Part shown: positions 36,401-47,528 of the stretch, one piece after another | Position numbering within the stretch: the first letter of the stretch is position 1 | Layout: every line of letters starts with the position of its first letter | Origin: Eriocheir sinensis | Taxonomy: Eukaryota > Arthropoda > Malacostraca > Decapoda > Varunidae | NCBI RefSeq assembly: GCF_024679095.1 | Contig: NC_066544.1 | Span: forward strand, 2,498,283-2,562,282 | DNA length: 64,000 nucleotides | Direction: 5' to 3' | Program-made: the position numbers and the translations under genes | Notes under the pieces: model-generated | Told to the model about the DNA's origin: nothing | What the model saw: only the letters and a program-made list of their open reading frames with translations | The model's database searches: none

Positions 36401-37239
36401 TGCACCCACAGTCAGATGGAATGGTGGAGAGGTTTAATTGGACGTTGGGCCAGGAGTTGGCCAAGCAGTGCAACAATGATCAGTCTTCATGGGATCAGAA
36501 GCTGCCTGCACTCCTCATGGCCTACAGGTCTGCCGCCCACGAGACTACGGGGTATTCACCGGCAAAGCTGATGTTTGGACGTGAGCTGCGATTGCCGGTG
36601 GACCTACTGACAGGAAGGCCTCCTGGGGAAAGCCTTCCAAGGGACGCCTCCAGTTTTGCCCGTCAACTAGAGAAACGGCTGGAAGAGGTGCACCATCAAG
36701 TCCGTGGTGCCTTGAAGTTCTCCGGAGAGGCCATGAAGCGCGGTTACAATATGAGGGCAAGCCACGTTGACTTCAAGGAAGGAGACCAAGTCTGGCTTTA
36801 CAACCCGCAGAGGAAGAAAGGACAGTCTCCGAAGTTACAGAGCCCCTGGGAAGGCCCTTATACTGTGCTAGAACGCCTCTCCGACGTGACTTACCGAATC
36901 CGGAGAACGGAAAGGACCAAGCCGAAAGTTGTCCACATCAACCGGCTATGGAGGTACCACGGTCCGGGAAACTACACTAGGAACAACTACAGACACCCAG
37001 CAGCCAACGAAAACGCAAGGGACGTCCAGGACCGAGAGGAGGTCGACGACGACATAGGCCTTCTGGACCTTTCAGCCGAGGGAGATAACCTCCCGGCTTC
37101 GGCAGATGTTCCAGGGACACCCCAAGAAGCGGACGTCGACGAGGCGCACCAGGAGACAGACGCGCAGGAGGCACCGAGCAGAAGACAGAGACAACGCAGG
37201 CGTCCACAGCGATACGACGATTATTATGTTTTTGATTAA
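33355..37239 (+). CDS. pol: Pol polyprotein: protease, RT, RNase H, integrase
   Basis: This 1294-codon frame is in the -1 phase relative to gag. It has no ATG of its own at the upstream limit (a TGA precedes 33355), so ribosomal frameshifting in 33355-33403 is the likely route; no perfect slippery heptamer is present, though CGGAAAAAT and GTGCCCCCA are candidates. Protease DTGS at residues 62-65. RT with YLDD at 478-481. RNase H from about 620 (DCDASDEGIGG, then ELLAV and RTDHSAL). Integrase with an HHCC-type finger (SGHLGVKKT ... CHACEVC, about 867-900) and the D,D-35-E triad (D about 929, SDQGRNFE, E about 1025). Then a GPY/F module (EGPYTVLERL) and an acidic tail. All catalytic residues seen are intact. 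Confidence 0.93.
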   Translation: MSEKCAPNEEPPLGKLRGTGSRGQRPVCPVHAPKISVCRRTTMTSCQVEGKVDGVLWPVVVDTGSERTLVRPDVVSHRRLPKTPHRLCGVTGHYAELRGPVDVKFELGGKEEFLSVYVADMEDPCILGMDYLVSHRCELDFRAKQLTVGGRRVPLTTVNKEDLSVTVKHTTIIPPRSEMLLPCQITGAPPASPCVVESGSRCPVENGVIVGSTLVDPAAAEVPVIVADVSFSPKKIKQGTMVGLCQEIDQKPRTCVCRRTLTKPQEELPDYLRDLFDRSSKCLEEPQVEQLRELLVRNADVFSTGDLDLGCTDLVGHHIDTGSHRPVKQAPRRMAPARRKEMDEVMDDLRQQGLIERSSCPWASAVVLVRRSDGSLRCCVDYRALNDLTIKDSYPLPRIDDTLDALVGSKWFSTLDMKSGYHQVKMAEQDKEKTAFSYGQGLWQFKVMPFGLCNAPATFERLMERVLEGLHWKTALIYLDDVIVFGQTFEQEMERLSEVFARFRAAHLKLSPKKCCLFQKEVQYLGHIVSEAGVRTDPEKVAAVRDWPTPTNVKELRSFLGLCSYYRRFVKGFATIAAPLHLLTKKGRKFEWTAETQVAFEKLKEALISSPVLTYPDPSKPFILDCDASDEGIGGVLSQACADMERVVAYFSKKLTPAEKNYCVTRKELLAVVKSLDFFHAYLYGATFTIRTDHSALRWLKSLKNPEGQLARWIGKLEQHHYTIVHRSGLTHGNADSLSRRPCLPECQHCLQRESAQNMCRRTTVEQTAEVPWEDLGKLQREDRDLRPIMEWLSQSSTRPGWEVISRESPTTKNYWTQWDTLRMDDGVLQRRWVSHDGLDHYWSTVLPVKSREGVLKEMHDSITSGHLGVKKTLSHLRQRFYWVGMRKDVEEWCHACEVCCAKKGPKKRHRAPLQLYQVGAPMERVAVDIAGPLPLTTNGNRYICVTMDYFTKWPEAYAIPDQEATTIAKVLVEEFFCRFGVPNELHSDQGRNFESTVLAECCKLLGIKKTRTTPLHPQSDGMVERFNWTLGQELAKQCNNDQSSWDQKLPALLMAYRSAAHETTGYSPAKLMFGRELRLPVDLLTGRPPGESLPRDASSFARQLEKRLEEVHHQVRGALKFSGEAMKRGYNMRASHVDFKEGDQVWLYNPQRKKGQSPKLQSPWEGPYTVLERLSDVTYRIRRTERTKPKVVHINRLWRYHGPGNYTRNNYRHPAANENARDVQDREEVDDDIGLLDLSAEGDNLPASADVPGTPQEADVDEAHQETDAQEAPSRRQRQRRRPQRYDDYYVFD

Positions 37240-37290
37240 TTCTCTTATGTTTGTATATAGTTAAGTGTGTGATCGGGACGATCACAATTA

Positions 37291-37304
37291 AGAGGGGGGG
37301 ATAG
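37291..37304 (+). promoter_or_regulatory. Polypurine tract
   Basis: AGAGGGGGGGATAG directly before the 3' LTR; the expected plus-strand primer site. Confidence 0.8.
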
Positions 37305-37706
37305 TGTTGTGCTGGAAGCTTCCCCCGGCGTCCATAGGCCTCTAGAAGGCTCGAGAAGCGAGCAGGGGGGCGGGGAGCAAAGCCTCGTCCGGGCCCCGCG
37401 GGGCGCGGCCAGGCGCCAGGCGGGAAGTGTTGCCAACTCGCACATACTTTAGCTACATGTTCTTATATGATCTAAAATATACTGTAACATTCTAGACTGT
37501 ACTGTTCTGGATATATATAGGAGAAGAGGGCGAGAGAGCGGCTAGTTCCAGTCATAGTAAACTAGTGGTAAGTGAAGAGTCAGAGTGAAGTGTACTACTG
37601 AGGAAGAATATTAAACTACAGAAGCTGTGCAAAGTGTTTACATATCCCCCTCCCACGGAGTCTCCTGACGGCGACACGGAACCCAAGTAACACGTCCGGC
37701 ATAACA
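37305..37706 (+). repeat. 3' LTR (402 bp)
   Basis: Same ends as the 5' LTR. Differs from it by a 3-base shortening at GGCTCGAGAAGCG and about six substitutions. Followed by AGAG. Confidence 0.95.
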
Positions 37707-37942
37707 AGAGTATAAAAAGAACAATACTAAAAGAAACGATGAAAAATGTTGGAAACAAAAGATTCAAAGAAAGGAAGACAAGGCTAAAAGGATGGTGGGA
37801 CAAAGAGGTGGAAGAAGCATGGAGCACCAGGAAAAAAGAGAACAGGAAGCAGAGAGACCTGAGCAAAATGATGACGAAGCATGGGGAACAGTACAGACAA
37901 AAATGGCAAGAGGCATGGGATATCAGGGCGTTATCGCGATAA
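37707..37942 (+). pseudogene. LINE ORF2 linker fragment
   Basis: The frame reads GWWDKEVEEAWSTRKKENRK and then EQYRQKWQEAWD. This is the region between endonuclease and RT in many LINEs (a WW-x-EV type motif). Only about 65 codons are present. It starts exactly at the LTR boundary. Confidence 0.6.
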
Positions 37943-37998
37943 GTTATCGCGATACTTTATCGCTGATAACAAAATCGGGTTATCGGCCATCCGCTACT
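37925..37998. repeat. TTATCG/CGATAA palindrome cluster
   Basis: CAGGGCGTTATCGCGATAAG followed by further TTATCGCGATA words. Possibly the end of a hAT-type element (CAGGG start); no partner end identified. Confidence 0.4.
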
Positions 37999-39059
37999 TA
38001 TTTAAATATATATCGGTATCTTCGTTACTTTTGTAACCAAACTAGCGAAAATCGCTATTTTTTTCCGCCTCTCAGAAAATAAAAAGTTGTCTCCTACCTA
38101 CTGGGCATGCGTAGCCCGGGCGCCCGGTGTTGTATGAAAAAACTTCGGGGTATGAAATATCTTCGGTGAAGAGATTTCATACTTAGATCATCAACATTAA
38201 AACACTAGGTTATTTTTTTTTATGTTAGACTCAAAAATCAATATATCAAAGAGAAAAATCATTTAACTGTGCCCAAAAAATGATTATTCACTGCCTCAAA
38301 TTTGATATTCCATATTCGTTTGTGAGCATGCCAAGGTATTGAAGGCACACGGTGGTGTGTTATTTGGTGTCCCATCGTCAAAAGCTGGCGCTTTTGTTTA
38401 CAAACACTGGTCTCTCGTGAACTACGCATGTTCAGACCAGTAAGTGTACCCCTGCACAGTCTCACAAAGCTTTTTAACACATTAAGAGTTGCTGGAAGGC
38501 TGAATCAAAGGTCAAAAGAAGAAGAAAAAATACCGCCCCTACCCACCACCAGTGTGTTTCATACAGCGAGCGAGTGCATGATTGTGCAGTGACGCCCATG
38601 GCATGACACAAGCCATAAGTGAGTGAGTGTGTGTGTTAGTGACGCCCCTCCCGGCAGTGCTCACCGTCGGTAGTCAGTGCTTCCCCGACGTAGTTCAGTG
38701 CTCGGTGCTCCGTACACCTCCGGGATGCCTGACGTGACTCTCGGCCTCCTGCCGCCGCGGCCCCTGGCTACACTGCCAGCGTCTCTGGACGCGGCCAAGG
38801 CCTCCACAACCATCACCGACCCTGCACTAACGTGCCCCTCCAAGATGTCCGACGACGACGCTGCGCAGGGCGTGGCCAGCCTCCGTGCCTCCACCGTCAT
38901 CAGCGACAGTCTGACCCACTGTAATGGCCCGAAATGTACTACAATTGTAATGGTATTTTTCCCCATGTAAATAGAGTTAACCTGGGATGTTTGCGCAACC
39001 AGTTATATATGTATGTGGGTTTCTCATGGCAGAGAGAGAGAGAGAGAGAGAGAGAGCCA
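37999..39059. other. Non-coding region before the I-type LINE
   Basis: 38.0-38.6 kb is AT-rich and unassigned. From about 38640 it becomes GC-rich with a 97-codon frame (MPDVTLGLLPPRPLATL ...) that I do not recognise; it may be a degenerate LINE 5' region. A (GA)n run lies at about 39031-39056. Confidence 0.4.
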
Positions 39060-39170
39060 TCTTGGTGAACGGACCTCGCCCCCAGCCTGCCGTCCGTTTT
39101 TCCCTGGTGACCAACCCAGAGTACTTCCCAACCACCCCTAGCTCTACACGACATCCCTGGCAGCCCCTGG

Positions 39171-40377
39171 ATGTCGTCAGACCCGGGAGAAGGCCGCGAG
39201 GCCGCCTCCATGCACATACTCCCACTCGGGGCCTCCCATGCCGACCTTGAACAGTCGCCCTCGCCCGCCGAGAACATGGACGCCACCACCATCACCTCCA
39301 AACGCCAACGCTCTCCAGACGGTGACGTACCCACCAACAAACATAAACAACACGTGTCCTACCACACTCCTGACCCCACCAACCCACCCCATGTGCCCAT
39401 CCTCCAACCCGCAGCCCAGTCCCTCCCTGCACCCACACCTACCTTCACCTTCGCCAACCACCCTGGTCCTGACGGCAAGTCGCCCTTAGTGGTGTGTATG
39501 TCGTCATTCGTCCACAAGCGCTGCTTCATCCATCCGACCAAGGTGGCCACAGCACTACACGGCTCCATCTTTCAAAAGAAGATGATAGAGGGGACCCTGA
39601 AGATCACACACGGGGGGTATGGGGTAGCTACGTTTCGAGGTAGCAAACCTCGACAACCTATCTCAGGCCCCAGAGTCTGTGACCTCTCTGGGGGATTGGC
39701 CCATCCGTTGCCGGGTAATAGACCCAGACCCAACCCACAAACCCACTTATGGACGAATCTACCCAGTTGACACTGCCATGACTGACAAAGACATCCTAGA
39801 CAAGCTGACTGTTCTGGGAGGTTCCCCTTCAGAGCCAATTGCCATATGCCGACTCCCAGGCAAATTCATTGACGGCGCCAGAACTCCAGGTCTGGCGATG
39901 CGCATCAAGTTGAAGGGCTCCCTTCCCTCAAATGTAGCCATAGACAGCATGGCTTACACAGTAAGACCTCACACCATCCCTTCCCTCCAATGCTTCCACT
40001 GCCTGTCGTACGGGCATGGAACGGGGACGTGCAGGGGCCATGTCAGGTGCCGTACCTGCAGCGGTTTCCACTAGGGATGAGCAAGTACCGTTAATTTGAG
40101 TACCGTTAGTACCGGTACCGAAAACTCAAGTACCGTTAGCACCGGTACCGGTACCGGTACCCGAAGGAGATTTTTTTCTTAATGACTTCTGATGAAATTC
40201 CCAAATAAATTTCCTGTAAAAAAAACTCTCTCTCTCTCCTTCAATTTAATATCAACTAGAGTAGAAATGCAACGTTTAGGAGTCTTCTGATTAATGTAAA
40301 ATCACTTAGGTTTAAGGACAGACCACCTAGTCTGGACCATGGGGTCTGTGTGGTCTGATTTTCTATGTAAATCTATG

Positions 40378-40413
<36 letters not shown>

Positions 40414-42274
40414 AAGTGAATATTTATTTTTTCGATAAAAAAATAGCATGTATAGTTATTATGGATGTACTCGATCATAGTCTAATCAATAACAATATTT
40501 ATTAGCAACCTAAAAAGAAAAAGAATCGGACATGAAGAATCCAGTAACTCAATAAATAAATAAAATAATAAAATAATGAAACAGCGAGCTGTGATGGAAA
40601 CGGAAAGCAGTACAAAATGGTACCGGGTACCGCGAGGAATCGATTTCGCGGTACCGGTACTCATCGTCGGTACCTGGTACAGCGAAGCCTCATGATCACT
40701 TGGTTCCGGAAGCACGATCACTCGGCACTGCGCATTGCCGCTAGTCCCGGTACCGGTTGGCTCGTAGTGACGCTCGGCGCTCGCCCGCCTCCTTGTGGTA
40801 TGGGCCCGGGGTGTAGACGCTGAGTCACTGCCCCGCTGACTGTCTCCCCAAGTTCCCACCATTTTGTCCTGCTTTCCGTTTCCATCACAGCTCCCGTTTC
40901 CATTATTTTATTATTTTATTTATTTATTGGAGTTACTGGATAATTCTTCATGTCCGATTCTTTTTCTTTTTTAGTTTGCTAATAAATATTTCTATTGTTA
41001 TTAGACTATGATCGAGTAGTCGAGTACCCATATCACCGAGATATCCACTCACTGAGTGGTGATCTCTCTCTCTCTCTGAATGAAGTGAATATTTATTTTT
41101 TCGATAAAAAAATAGCATGTATAGTTATTATGGATGTACTCGATCATAATCTAATAACAACAATTTTTATTAGCAACCTAAAAAAAAAAATCGGACATGA
41201 AGAATTATCAATAAATCCAACAAATAAATCCGAGCAACTGGTACCGGTACCGAGCAATCTGGTACCGGTACCGTACCGTTTAGCTGGTACCGTTAGTACC
41301 GGTACTGGTACCGGTACCTGCCCACACCTAGTTTCCACGATGGGAAGAATTGCACAAGAGGTCCCCACTGCCTCTACTGCCAGGGCGAACATCAGCCCAC
41401 CTCCAAACTCTGCCCCGCCTATGCAGTCGCAGAGGGGATACAAGAACAACTGGCAAAAGAAGAACTCACAGTGGTTGAATCCCGGCAGCGGATGCGGGAG
41501 ATCAAACCAGGGTCCTTCCGCCCTGGCCCACCACCCCAAACCCCCTCCGCTGCCGCAGTGCAGACTGCCTCCGGGGTGTTGGAGCCAGCACCCTCCACCC
41601 ACCACCCTGGTGCCACTGTCCACCCCACCCAACACCTCCCTGCCCTCTCACTCACCCTGCAACAAGCCAGCGCCCCACCCCCACAGACACTCACCACCAC
41701 TAACTCCCCTCCACGCACTCCTCCACGAACACCTCGGCCCGCTCACCACCCAACACAGCGAACCTCTCCCTCCCGCACTCCCACCTCTAAGGCCAAAATC
41801 CACACCCCCAAGCCACAACGCTCTCCCCGACACCCCACAGCCCACCCTACCATCACCCTTACCCCACACGCAGCACCCAACCTTCCCACCAATCTCCCAG
41901 ACGAGGCTGTCCACTGCCCCGTCCCCCTTGCTCGACACACCCCTGCCGCCCATTCCCAGCCCCAACACACACCCAGTCCCTCCCCAGGCTGTCTGACTCC
42001 ACTCCTGCTCCTCCAGGCAAACCACACACAACCTCCACCCCCGTCCAACCCTCAGCCACCCACTGGCCTGCAAGCCGGCACATCCTCATCATCTCACTCA
42101 CCTAACACTGCTGACCAGCACCCCGCACCCCACTCACTCACCTCCATCATCTGTGGCCTTGCTCCTGTCATCTTGACCTTCTTTTCTCACCTCTCTGCTG
42201 GCCACTCCTTATCAGAGTGCTTCTCCAAAACTCTACCTTCCCTCATCTCCTTCTTTGGCTCCTTTTCAACTTGA
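39171..42274 (+). pseudogene. I-type LINE ORF1 (CCHC knuckles), split by a hAT-like element
   Basis: Pieces: 39171 to about 39640 in one frame (KRQRSPDGDVPTNKHKQ, CMSSFVHKRCFIHP), a frameshift near 39640, then to 40071 with IPVD-type motif GRIYPVDTAMTDKD and the first zinc knuckle CFHCLSYGHGTGTC. The frame stops where the insertion begins. It resumes at 41339, where the next knuckles follow (CLYCQGEHQPTSKLC), and continues as a proline-rich tail to TGA at 42274. Removing the insertion and one copy of its 8-bp duplicate rejoins the frame. ORF1 proteins of this type bind the element RNA. Confidence 0.75.
40072..41330. mobile_element. hAT-like non-autonomous element, complete, with 8-bp TSD
   Basis: Starts TAGGGATGAGCAAGTACCGT and ends GGTACCTGCCCACACCTA. 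The 8-bp duplicate GTTTCCAC lies on both sides (40064-40071, 41331-41338), the hallmark of hAT transposition. The interior is made of inverted modules: a GGTACC-rich palindrome around GAATCGATTT at 40637, the TTCATGTCCGATTCTTTTTC / GACTATGATCGAGTA module in both orientations, (CT)n runs, and a copy of a CR1 LINE 3' UTR (40245-40390). No transposase. Confidence 0.88.
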
Positions 42275-45200
42275 ACCCTCCACCATCCTCTCCCTTCCTC
42301 TTCTGGAATGCCAGGTCCCTCTACTACAAGCTTCCCCAATTCAAAACTTACCTCTCCTCCATCTCTCCTCTCCTAATAGGTGTCTGTGAGACCTGGCTCA
42401 CTGAACCCTACTCCCCATCATTCCCTGGCTACTTTCCCTTTAGGAAGGACCGCCGGGTGGGTGCGGTAGGCGGTGGTCTGCTGATATTGGTCCGACGGCC
42501 CCTTCCTTCCTGTCAGCTGTCCCTCACTCCTTACCCGGGAGGACTCTTAGAGTTCCTGGGAGTTCGGGTCACCTTTAGCACGGGTCCCCTTGACGTCCTT
42601 ATCCTTTACAACCCGTGTCGGGACATATCAACACTAGAATACCGCCACCTCTTCAATCATCTCTCCTCCCCAGCACTCATCATGGGTGATTTTAACGCCC
42701 ACCACGCTCACTGGGAACCGTCCCTCCTGGCGGCTCAACAGAACCGCTCAGGACACTCCCTCGTGGATTTCCTCGCCGGCAGTGCCTCCTTCTCTCTTCT
42801 AACCCCCCCAGACCTTCCCACCCGCATTGACCCCGCTACAGGCAAGGCGTCCACCCTTGACCTGTGCCTGGGAAATGGTCCCCTACACCTCGCCACAATT
42901 ACCACCGGGCCCCACGTCGGCAGCGACCATCTTCCTGTCATCCTTACTTTCGCGGGACTCAACCCTCCCCCCCCTTCACGAGGCCGGCCAAGATGGTCCC
43001 TTGGGGCTGACAACTGGTCATACTTCCTTGACCACCTCTCCACACCACTCCCTCCCAACCCTCCTCCTGGTGAAGCCATTGGGGCCCTAACGGACACCTT
43101 GGTGGAAGTGGGGTCCTGTTGCTTCACCTTCCGTTCCTCCCAGCCCCGCGTCTTCTTCTGGAACCGACGGTGCGAGGCTGCGGTGGGCAAAGCGCGAGGC
43201 ATTCAATGCCTATCGTCGCCGACCTGTCCTGGAGCTGCGCCGGAGGTTCCACCAATTGGAGGCTGCTGCAAGCGCACAATCTTGTCAGCCAAAGGGCATC
43301 TTGGTCTGCCTTCTGTGCCTCCCTTGACTTCTCAACCTCACTCACCAAAACATGGTTATTCTTCAGGAAGATGGTCCGGCCCCAAGCCCCTCTCATGTTC
43401 CCTCTACAACACAACGGTGTTCCACTGGCTGGGATGCCCAGAAAGTGGAACACCTCACACACACTTCCGCACACGGCTGGGCTCCCCGGACCCGGGCCCT
43501 CCCCCTGTATTACCCCCCCCCTCACCCACTCATCCAATCGCCCCGCCCGTCCTCCTACCCGAACTCACAGCAGCCACAGCCGCACGGCCGGGGGGGAAGT
43601 CCGCTGGGGATGATGACATTCCCAGTGATTTTCTTAAACACCTCCCAGAAGCTTACTCCCTCTTCCTGCTTCAGATCTTTAACCACAGCTGGCTCTCCGG
43701 CACTTTTCCTCACCAGTGGCGCCACGCCACCATGCTTCCAATTCCTAAGCCAGGAAAACCCCTCCCTACCCTCCTCTTACTGTCCTATCAGCCTTCTTTC
43801 CTGCGTCAGCAAACTCTTTGAACACCTCGTGCTAACAAGGCTTTCTTGGTGGTTGGAACACAATCATCTCCTTCCCTCCAACATGTCCGGATTCCGGCCC
43901 CGCCGTGGCACCCTTGACACCCTTCTTGACCTCGACCACCATGTCCAGGAGGGTTTTGGCAGGGGACGCTTCACGCTGACCGCCTTCCTCGACCTTGAAG
44001 GAGCCTTTGATTCTGCCTCACACAATGCTATCCTCTATAAGCTTTCCACTCTCGGCCTCTTTGGCACTCCTCTACACTGGGTCCGCTCCTTCCTCTCCAG
44101 TAGAACCTTTTCTGTCTCTATCGGGACCACCCTCTCTCAACCCTATCCTATCTGTAGAGGGGTCCCCCAAGGCTCGCCCCTAAGCCCTCTCCTCTTCAAC
44201 ATCCTCCTCTCAGACCTGCCTTCTCCCCCCGACACTCATACCTTCATCTATGCAGACGACATTTCCCTCCTGTGCTCCGCTCCCTCTCTTCCTGAGGCAC
44301 AAACCCTCCTCCAGAGAGGGCTCGACACCATCAGTCATTGGTGCACTCAGTGGGGCCTCACCCTCAGTGCACCAAAGTCAAGCCTCATGTGCTTCACCCG
44401 TCGCCGCATCCCTGCCATCCCTCAAGCACACCTAACAGGCACAGTCATCCACTTCCGCACAACACATAGATTCCTGGGTCTAGTGTTGGATGGCCCCCGC
44501 CTCACTTGGAGGCACCACGTGAGTGATCTCCGGACCTCCTGCCTCCCCCGGCTGAACCTATTGAGGGCCCTGGCGGGCGTCAAGTGGGGGGCGAACCGGG
44601 CCACGCTTCTTCACTTCTATCGTGTCTACATCCGTAGCAAGATAGAATACGGGTGCGAGGTCTACGGCTCGGCCTCCCTGACGCTCCTCAGACCTCTGCA
44701 GGTGGTGCAGAACACCGCACTCCGGGTGGCCCTCGGGGCCTTCCGGTCGTCACCCACCCTGGCCCTGCAGGCTGAGGCGAGCATTCCCTCACTAGACCAC
44801 AGGCGCAACACCAAGACAGTCACCACCTTCCACAGAATAACATCCTCTCCTCACTCCTCCCTTCACACTGTCCTGTCCCAACACCAACCCAATCCACTTC
44901 CAGCCCCATAGGCTTTCCGTGCTCACACCCCATTCATCACTTGAGCCCTCTCTGTCACCCCTCCCCCTTTCTCACCCCTTGACTACCTCTCACACCTGGG
45001 TCCATGGTTCCCCCTTCCTTCCTTCATTTCCCTGGACCTTCAGTCACCATGGACCAAGGTGGGCTGTCCCCATCAGGGGAAGGCCCTCTTTCTGTCTCTC
45101 CTCTCTACTAAATACAGGGACACCTTTTTCATCTTCACTGATGGCTCCCATATCCCTTCTCCTCCCTCCACCAGCGCAGCCAACAACCTCCCCGCCCAAC

Positions 45201-46009
45201 ACACCTCCACTACCTGGAAGCTCCATCCCCACACCACCATCCTTGGGGCAGAGCTCTTTGGCATCAGGGAGGGCCTCACAGCTGCAACCACACTTCCCCC
45301 ACATCAACATGTCTCCCTCTTCACAGACTCCCTCACGGCCCTCCAACTCCTCTCCACCCACAGACCACACACACACCACGCTCTCTGCTTTGCCATCCAC
45401 TCCCTCTTGGCACAGCTGACCTCTGGGGGCAGACGGGTCCACCTTCAGTGGGTCCCTTCACATATTGGCATTGTGGGCACCACCGTGGCGGACCAAGCGG
45501 CCAACCTGGCACACACACACCCACAGACCATAGACAGACCACCAGACCACACTGACTTACTGATCCACCTCCGCCAATCCTCCCACAGACACTGGACCAC
45601 CGGACTAACGGCTGACCTCAGATGGCTCACCCTTGGACGCTACAGACACTCCCCCGCCCAGCACTGGCGGCCCTACTCCCCCAGTCGTCCCCTCGACACA
45701 GCCATCACCTGCTTGAGGATTGGCCACAGCCGCCTCAATGCACACCTGCACAGACTGTCTATAGTCCAAGACCCACACTGCCCATGGTGCCCCACACAAC
45801 CCGACACACCGGAACACCTCCTTCTCCACTGCCCAGGATTCCACTCCCTCCGCACCAACCTCAGAGCTTCCCTAACAAGACTCTGCATTCACAGGCCAAC
45901 CCTAGAGGACCTGCTGGGCAGCGACACTCTCAGCCCCGGCACAGCCTTCCAAGCCCTCAAGTGTACGCAGACCTTCCTGCAGAAGTCGGGGCAACTCGAT
46001 AGGATCTAA
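42217..46009 (+). pseudogene. I-type LINE ORF2: endonuclease, RT, RNase H
   Basis: Endonuclease 42217 to about 43180: FWNARSLYYKLPQF, IGVCETWL, IMGDFNAHHAHW, GSDHLPVIL. The frame then shifts near 43190 and several more times to about 43770. RT from 43770: YCPISLLSCVSKLFE, FLDLEGAFDSASH, GVPQGSPLSPLLF and catalytic YADD (FIYADDISLL). Stops TAG at 44909 and TGA at about 44942 precede RNase H (FTDGSH about 45137, GAELFGIREG, FTDSLTALQLL, HIGIVGTTVADQAAN) and a C-terminal CPWC ... HLLLHCPGFH motif. Several breaks make it inactive, but each domain still shows its key residues. Confidence 0.87.
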
Positions 46010-46171
46010 CCACCGCACCGGTGACAGAACAACGACCAAAAACAACACCGGATAGCGATTACTACTGACGGGGCTCTAGAGGCTGTGGTCCCATAGCCTA
46101 ACTAGCCCCATAAAAAAACCCAAGAAGAAGAAAGAAGTACACAAGAGAAGGAGAAAAAAATTAAAAGTATG

Positions 46172-46175
<4 letters not shown>

Positions 46176-46254
<79 letters not shown>

Positions 46255-46255
46255 C
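46176..46255. repeat. (GA)n microsatellite
   Basis: GA dinucleotide run following the LINE 3' end. Confidence 0.97.
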
Positions 46256-46784
46256 CAAGAGTGGTGTTGAAACAAAGAGGCCTGTTGTGCTCCCATATCT
46301 CCCCTACAATTTTTCGTGTCAACAAATTTCAGAGGTGTCAGGGGTCAAAACAGGGTATCGTTGCCAAAAAGTGGTCAATCTGCCTTCTTTAAATTACTGC
46401 GGGAGAACGGTAAATATTTATAATGGAAATAAAATACCAGTGACCTTATATTGATATTGGAGGCCTACCAAAGAAATCTCAGGTCTCAAGCAGGCCTAAC
46501 CTGCGATCAGTTTGTCATTCCGTGACGTCACACCAAGAACATTTTGGGGCCGAGACTAACGCCCCTTCCTCGCACTATAGGTTGTGGGAGCAGGCTCATT
46601 CTCACGAGCGACATCGCCCTTTCAGGTGAGGAGAGCTGTTCACGGTGTTCAACTCACTTTGGCTATAATACTATAACTGAGAGCTCATTCTCACGAGTGA
46701 CATCGCCCCTTTCAGGTGCGCCAAAGGCAAACCTGACAGATGGGAAGCTGGGCGTCGCCCAGACCAAGGCCAACATACAGCCAG
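46256..46784. other. Unassigned, with an 88-bp-spaced direct repeat
   Basis: CTCATTCTCACGAGYGACAT followed by CGCCC(C)TTTCAGGTG occurs at about 46596 and again at about 46684. TGACGTCA lies at 46523. No coding region recognised. Confidence 0.5.
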
Positions 46785-46932
46785 TAGGGATGGGCAAGTA
46801 CCGTTAATTTGAGTACCGGTAGTACTGGTACCGAAAACTCAGGTACCGTTAGTACCGGTACCGGTACAGGTACCCGAAGGAGTATTTTTTTATCTATGAC
46901 TTTTGATGAAATTCCCAAATAAATTTCCTGTA

Positions 46933-46992
<60 letters not shown>

Positions 46993-47490
46993 AATTGCAT
47001 GAATATTTATTTTTTCGAAAAAAAAATAGCATGTATAGTTATTATGGATGTACTCGATCATAGTCTAATAACAATAACAATATTTAGTAGCAACCTAAAA
47101 AAGAAAAAGAATCGGACATGAAGAATTATCCAGTAACTCCAATAAATAAATAAAATAATAGAAACGGGAGCTGTGATGGAAACGGAAAGCAGGACAAAAT
47201 GGTGGGAACTTGGGGAGACGGTCAGCGAGGCAGTGACTCAGCGTCTCCACACAGGGCCCATACCGCATGGAGGCGGGCGAGCGCCGAGCGTCACTAAGAT
47301 CCAAACGGCACCGGTACTAGCGGCAATGCGCAGTGCCGAGTGATCATGACGCTTCCCGGCACCCGAGTGATCATGAGGCTTCGCGGTACCAGGTACCGGT
47401 ACCTGGTACCGCGAAGAATCGATTCCTAGCGGTACCCGGTACCGGTACCTGGTACTGCGAAGAATCGATTCCTAGCGGTACCCGGTTAAC
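46785..47490. mobile_element. hAT-like element, right-truncated
   Basis: Begins TAGGGATGGGCAAGTACCGT. Carries a (CT)n run (46937-46987), the GACTATGATCGAGTAC module, and GGTACC arrays with GAATCGATTC at about 47415 and 47465. The expected right end is absent; Ty3-type sequence follows. Confidence 0.75.
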
Positions 47491-47528
47491 TGTGAGGTAT
47501 AATGAACCTACTTAATTAATTAAAAAGA

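Larger units (their letters stand above)
31500..37706 (+). mobile_element. Ty3/Gypsy-type LTR retrotransposon, open gag and pol
   Basis: A complete 6.2 kb element: 5' LTR, primer-binding site, gag, pol (protease, RT, RNase H, integrase), polypurine tract, 3' LTR. The gene order with integrase last is that of Ty3/Gypsy. No envelope-like gene is present. The LTRs differ at about seven positions including a small indel. Flanking tetranucleotides are GTAT and AGAG instead of a duplicate, which suggests recombination after insertion. Confidence 0.93.
39060..46170 (+). mobile_element. I-type LINE with RNase H, decayed
   Basis: A two-ORF non-LTR retrotransposon. ORF1 has CCHC knuckles; ORF2 has endonuclease, RT, RNase H and a C-terminal Cys/His motif. 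Presence of RNase H points to the I group. It is interrupted by a hAT-like element (40072-41330). The 3' UTR runs to the AAGAAGAAAGAAG-type tail and (GA)n near 46170. Confidence 0.8.

Noticed and set aside
37240..37290. An envelope gene after pol in the Ty3 element
   Set aside because: Only about 50 bases separate the pol stop from the polypurine tract, so no room for one.
31496..37710. Missing target duplicate of the Ty3 element taken as a sign of old age or assembly error
   Set aside because: LTRs are too similar for great age, and the flanks are matched by the inverted solo LTR, so recombination explains them better.
40995..41996. 333-codon plus-strand frame with long Pro-rich tail
   Set aside because: It starts inside the hAT-like element and then reads the LINE ORF1 in the wrong frame; the real frame is that at 41339-42274.
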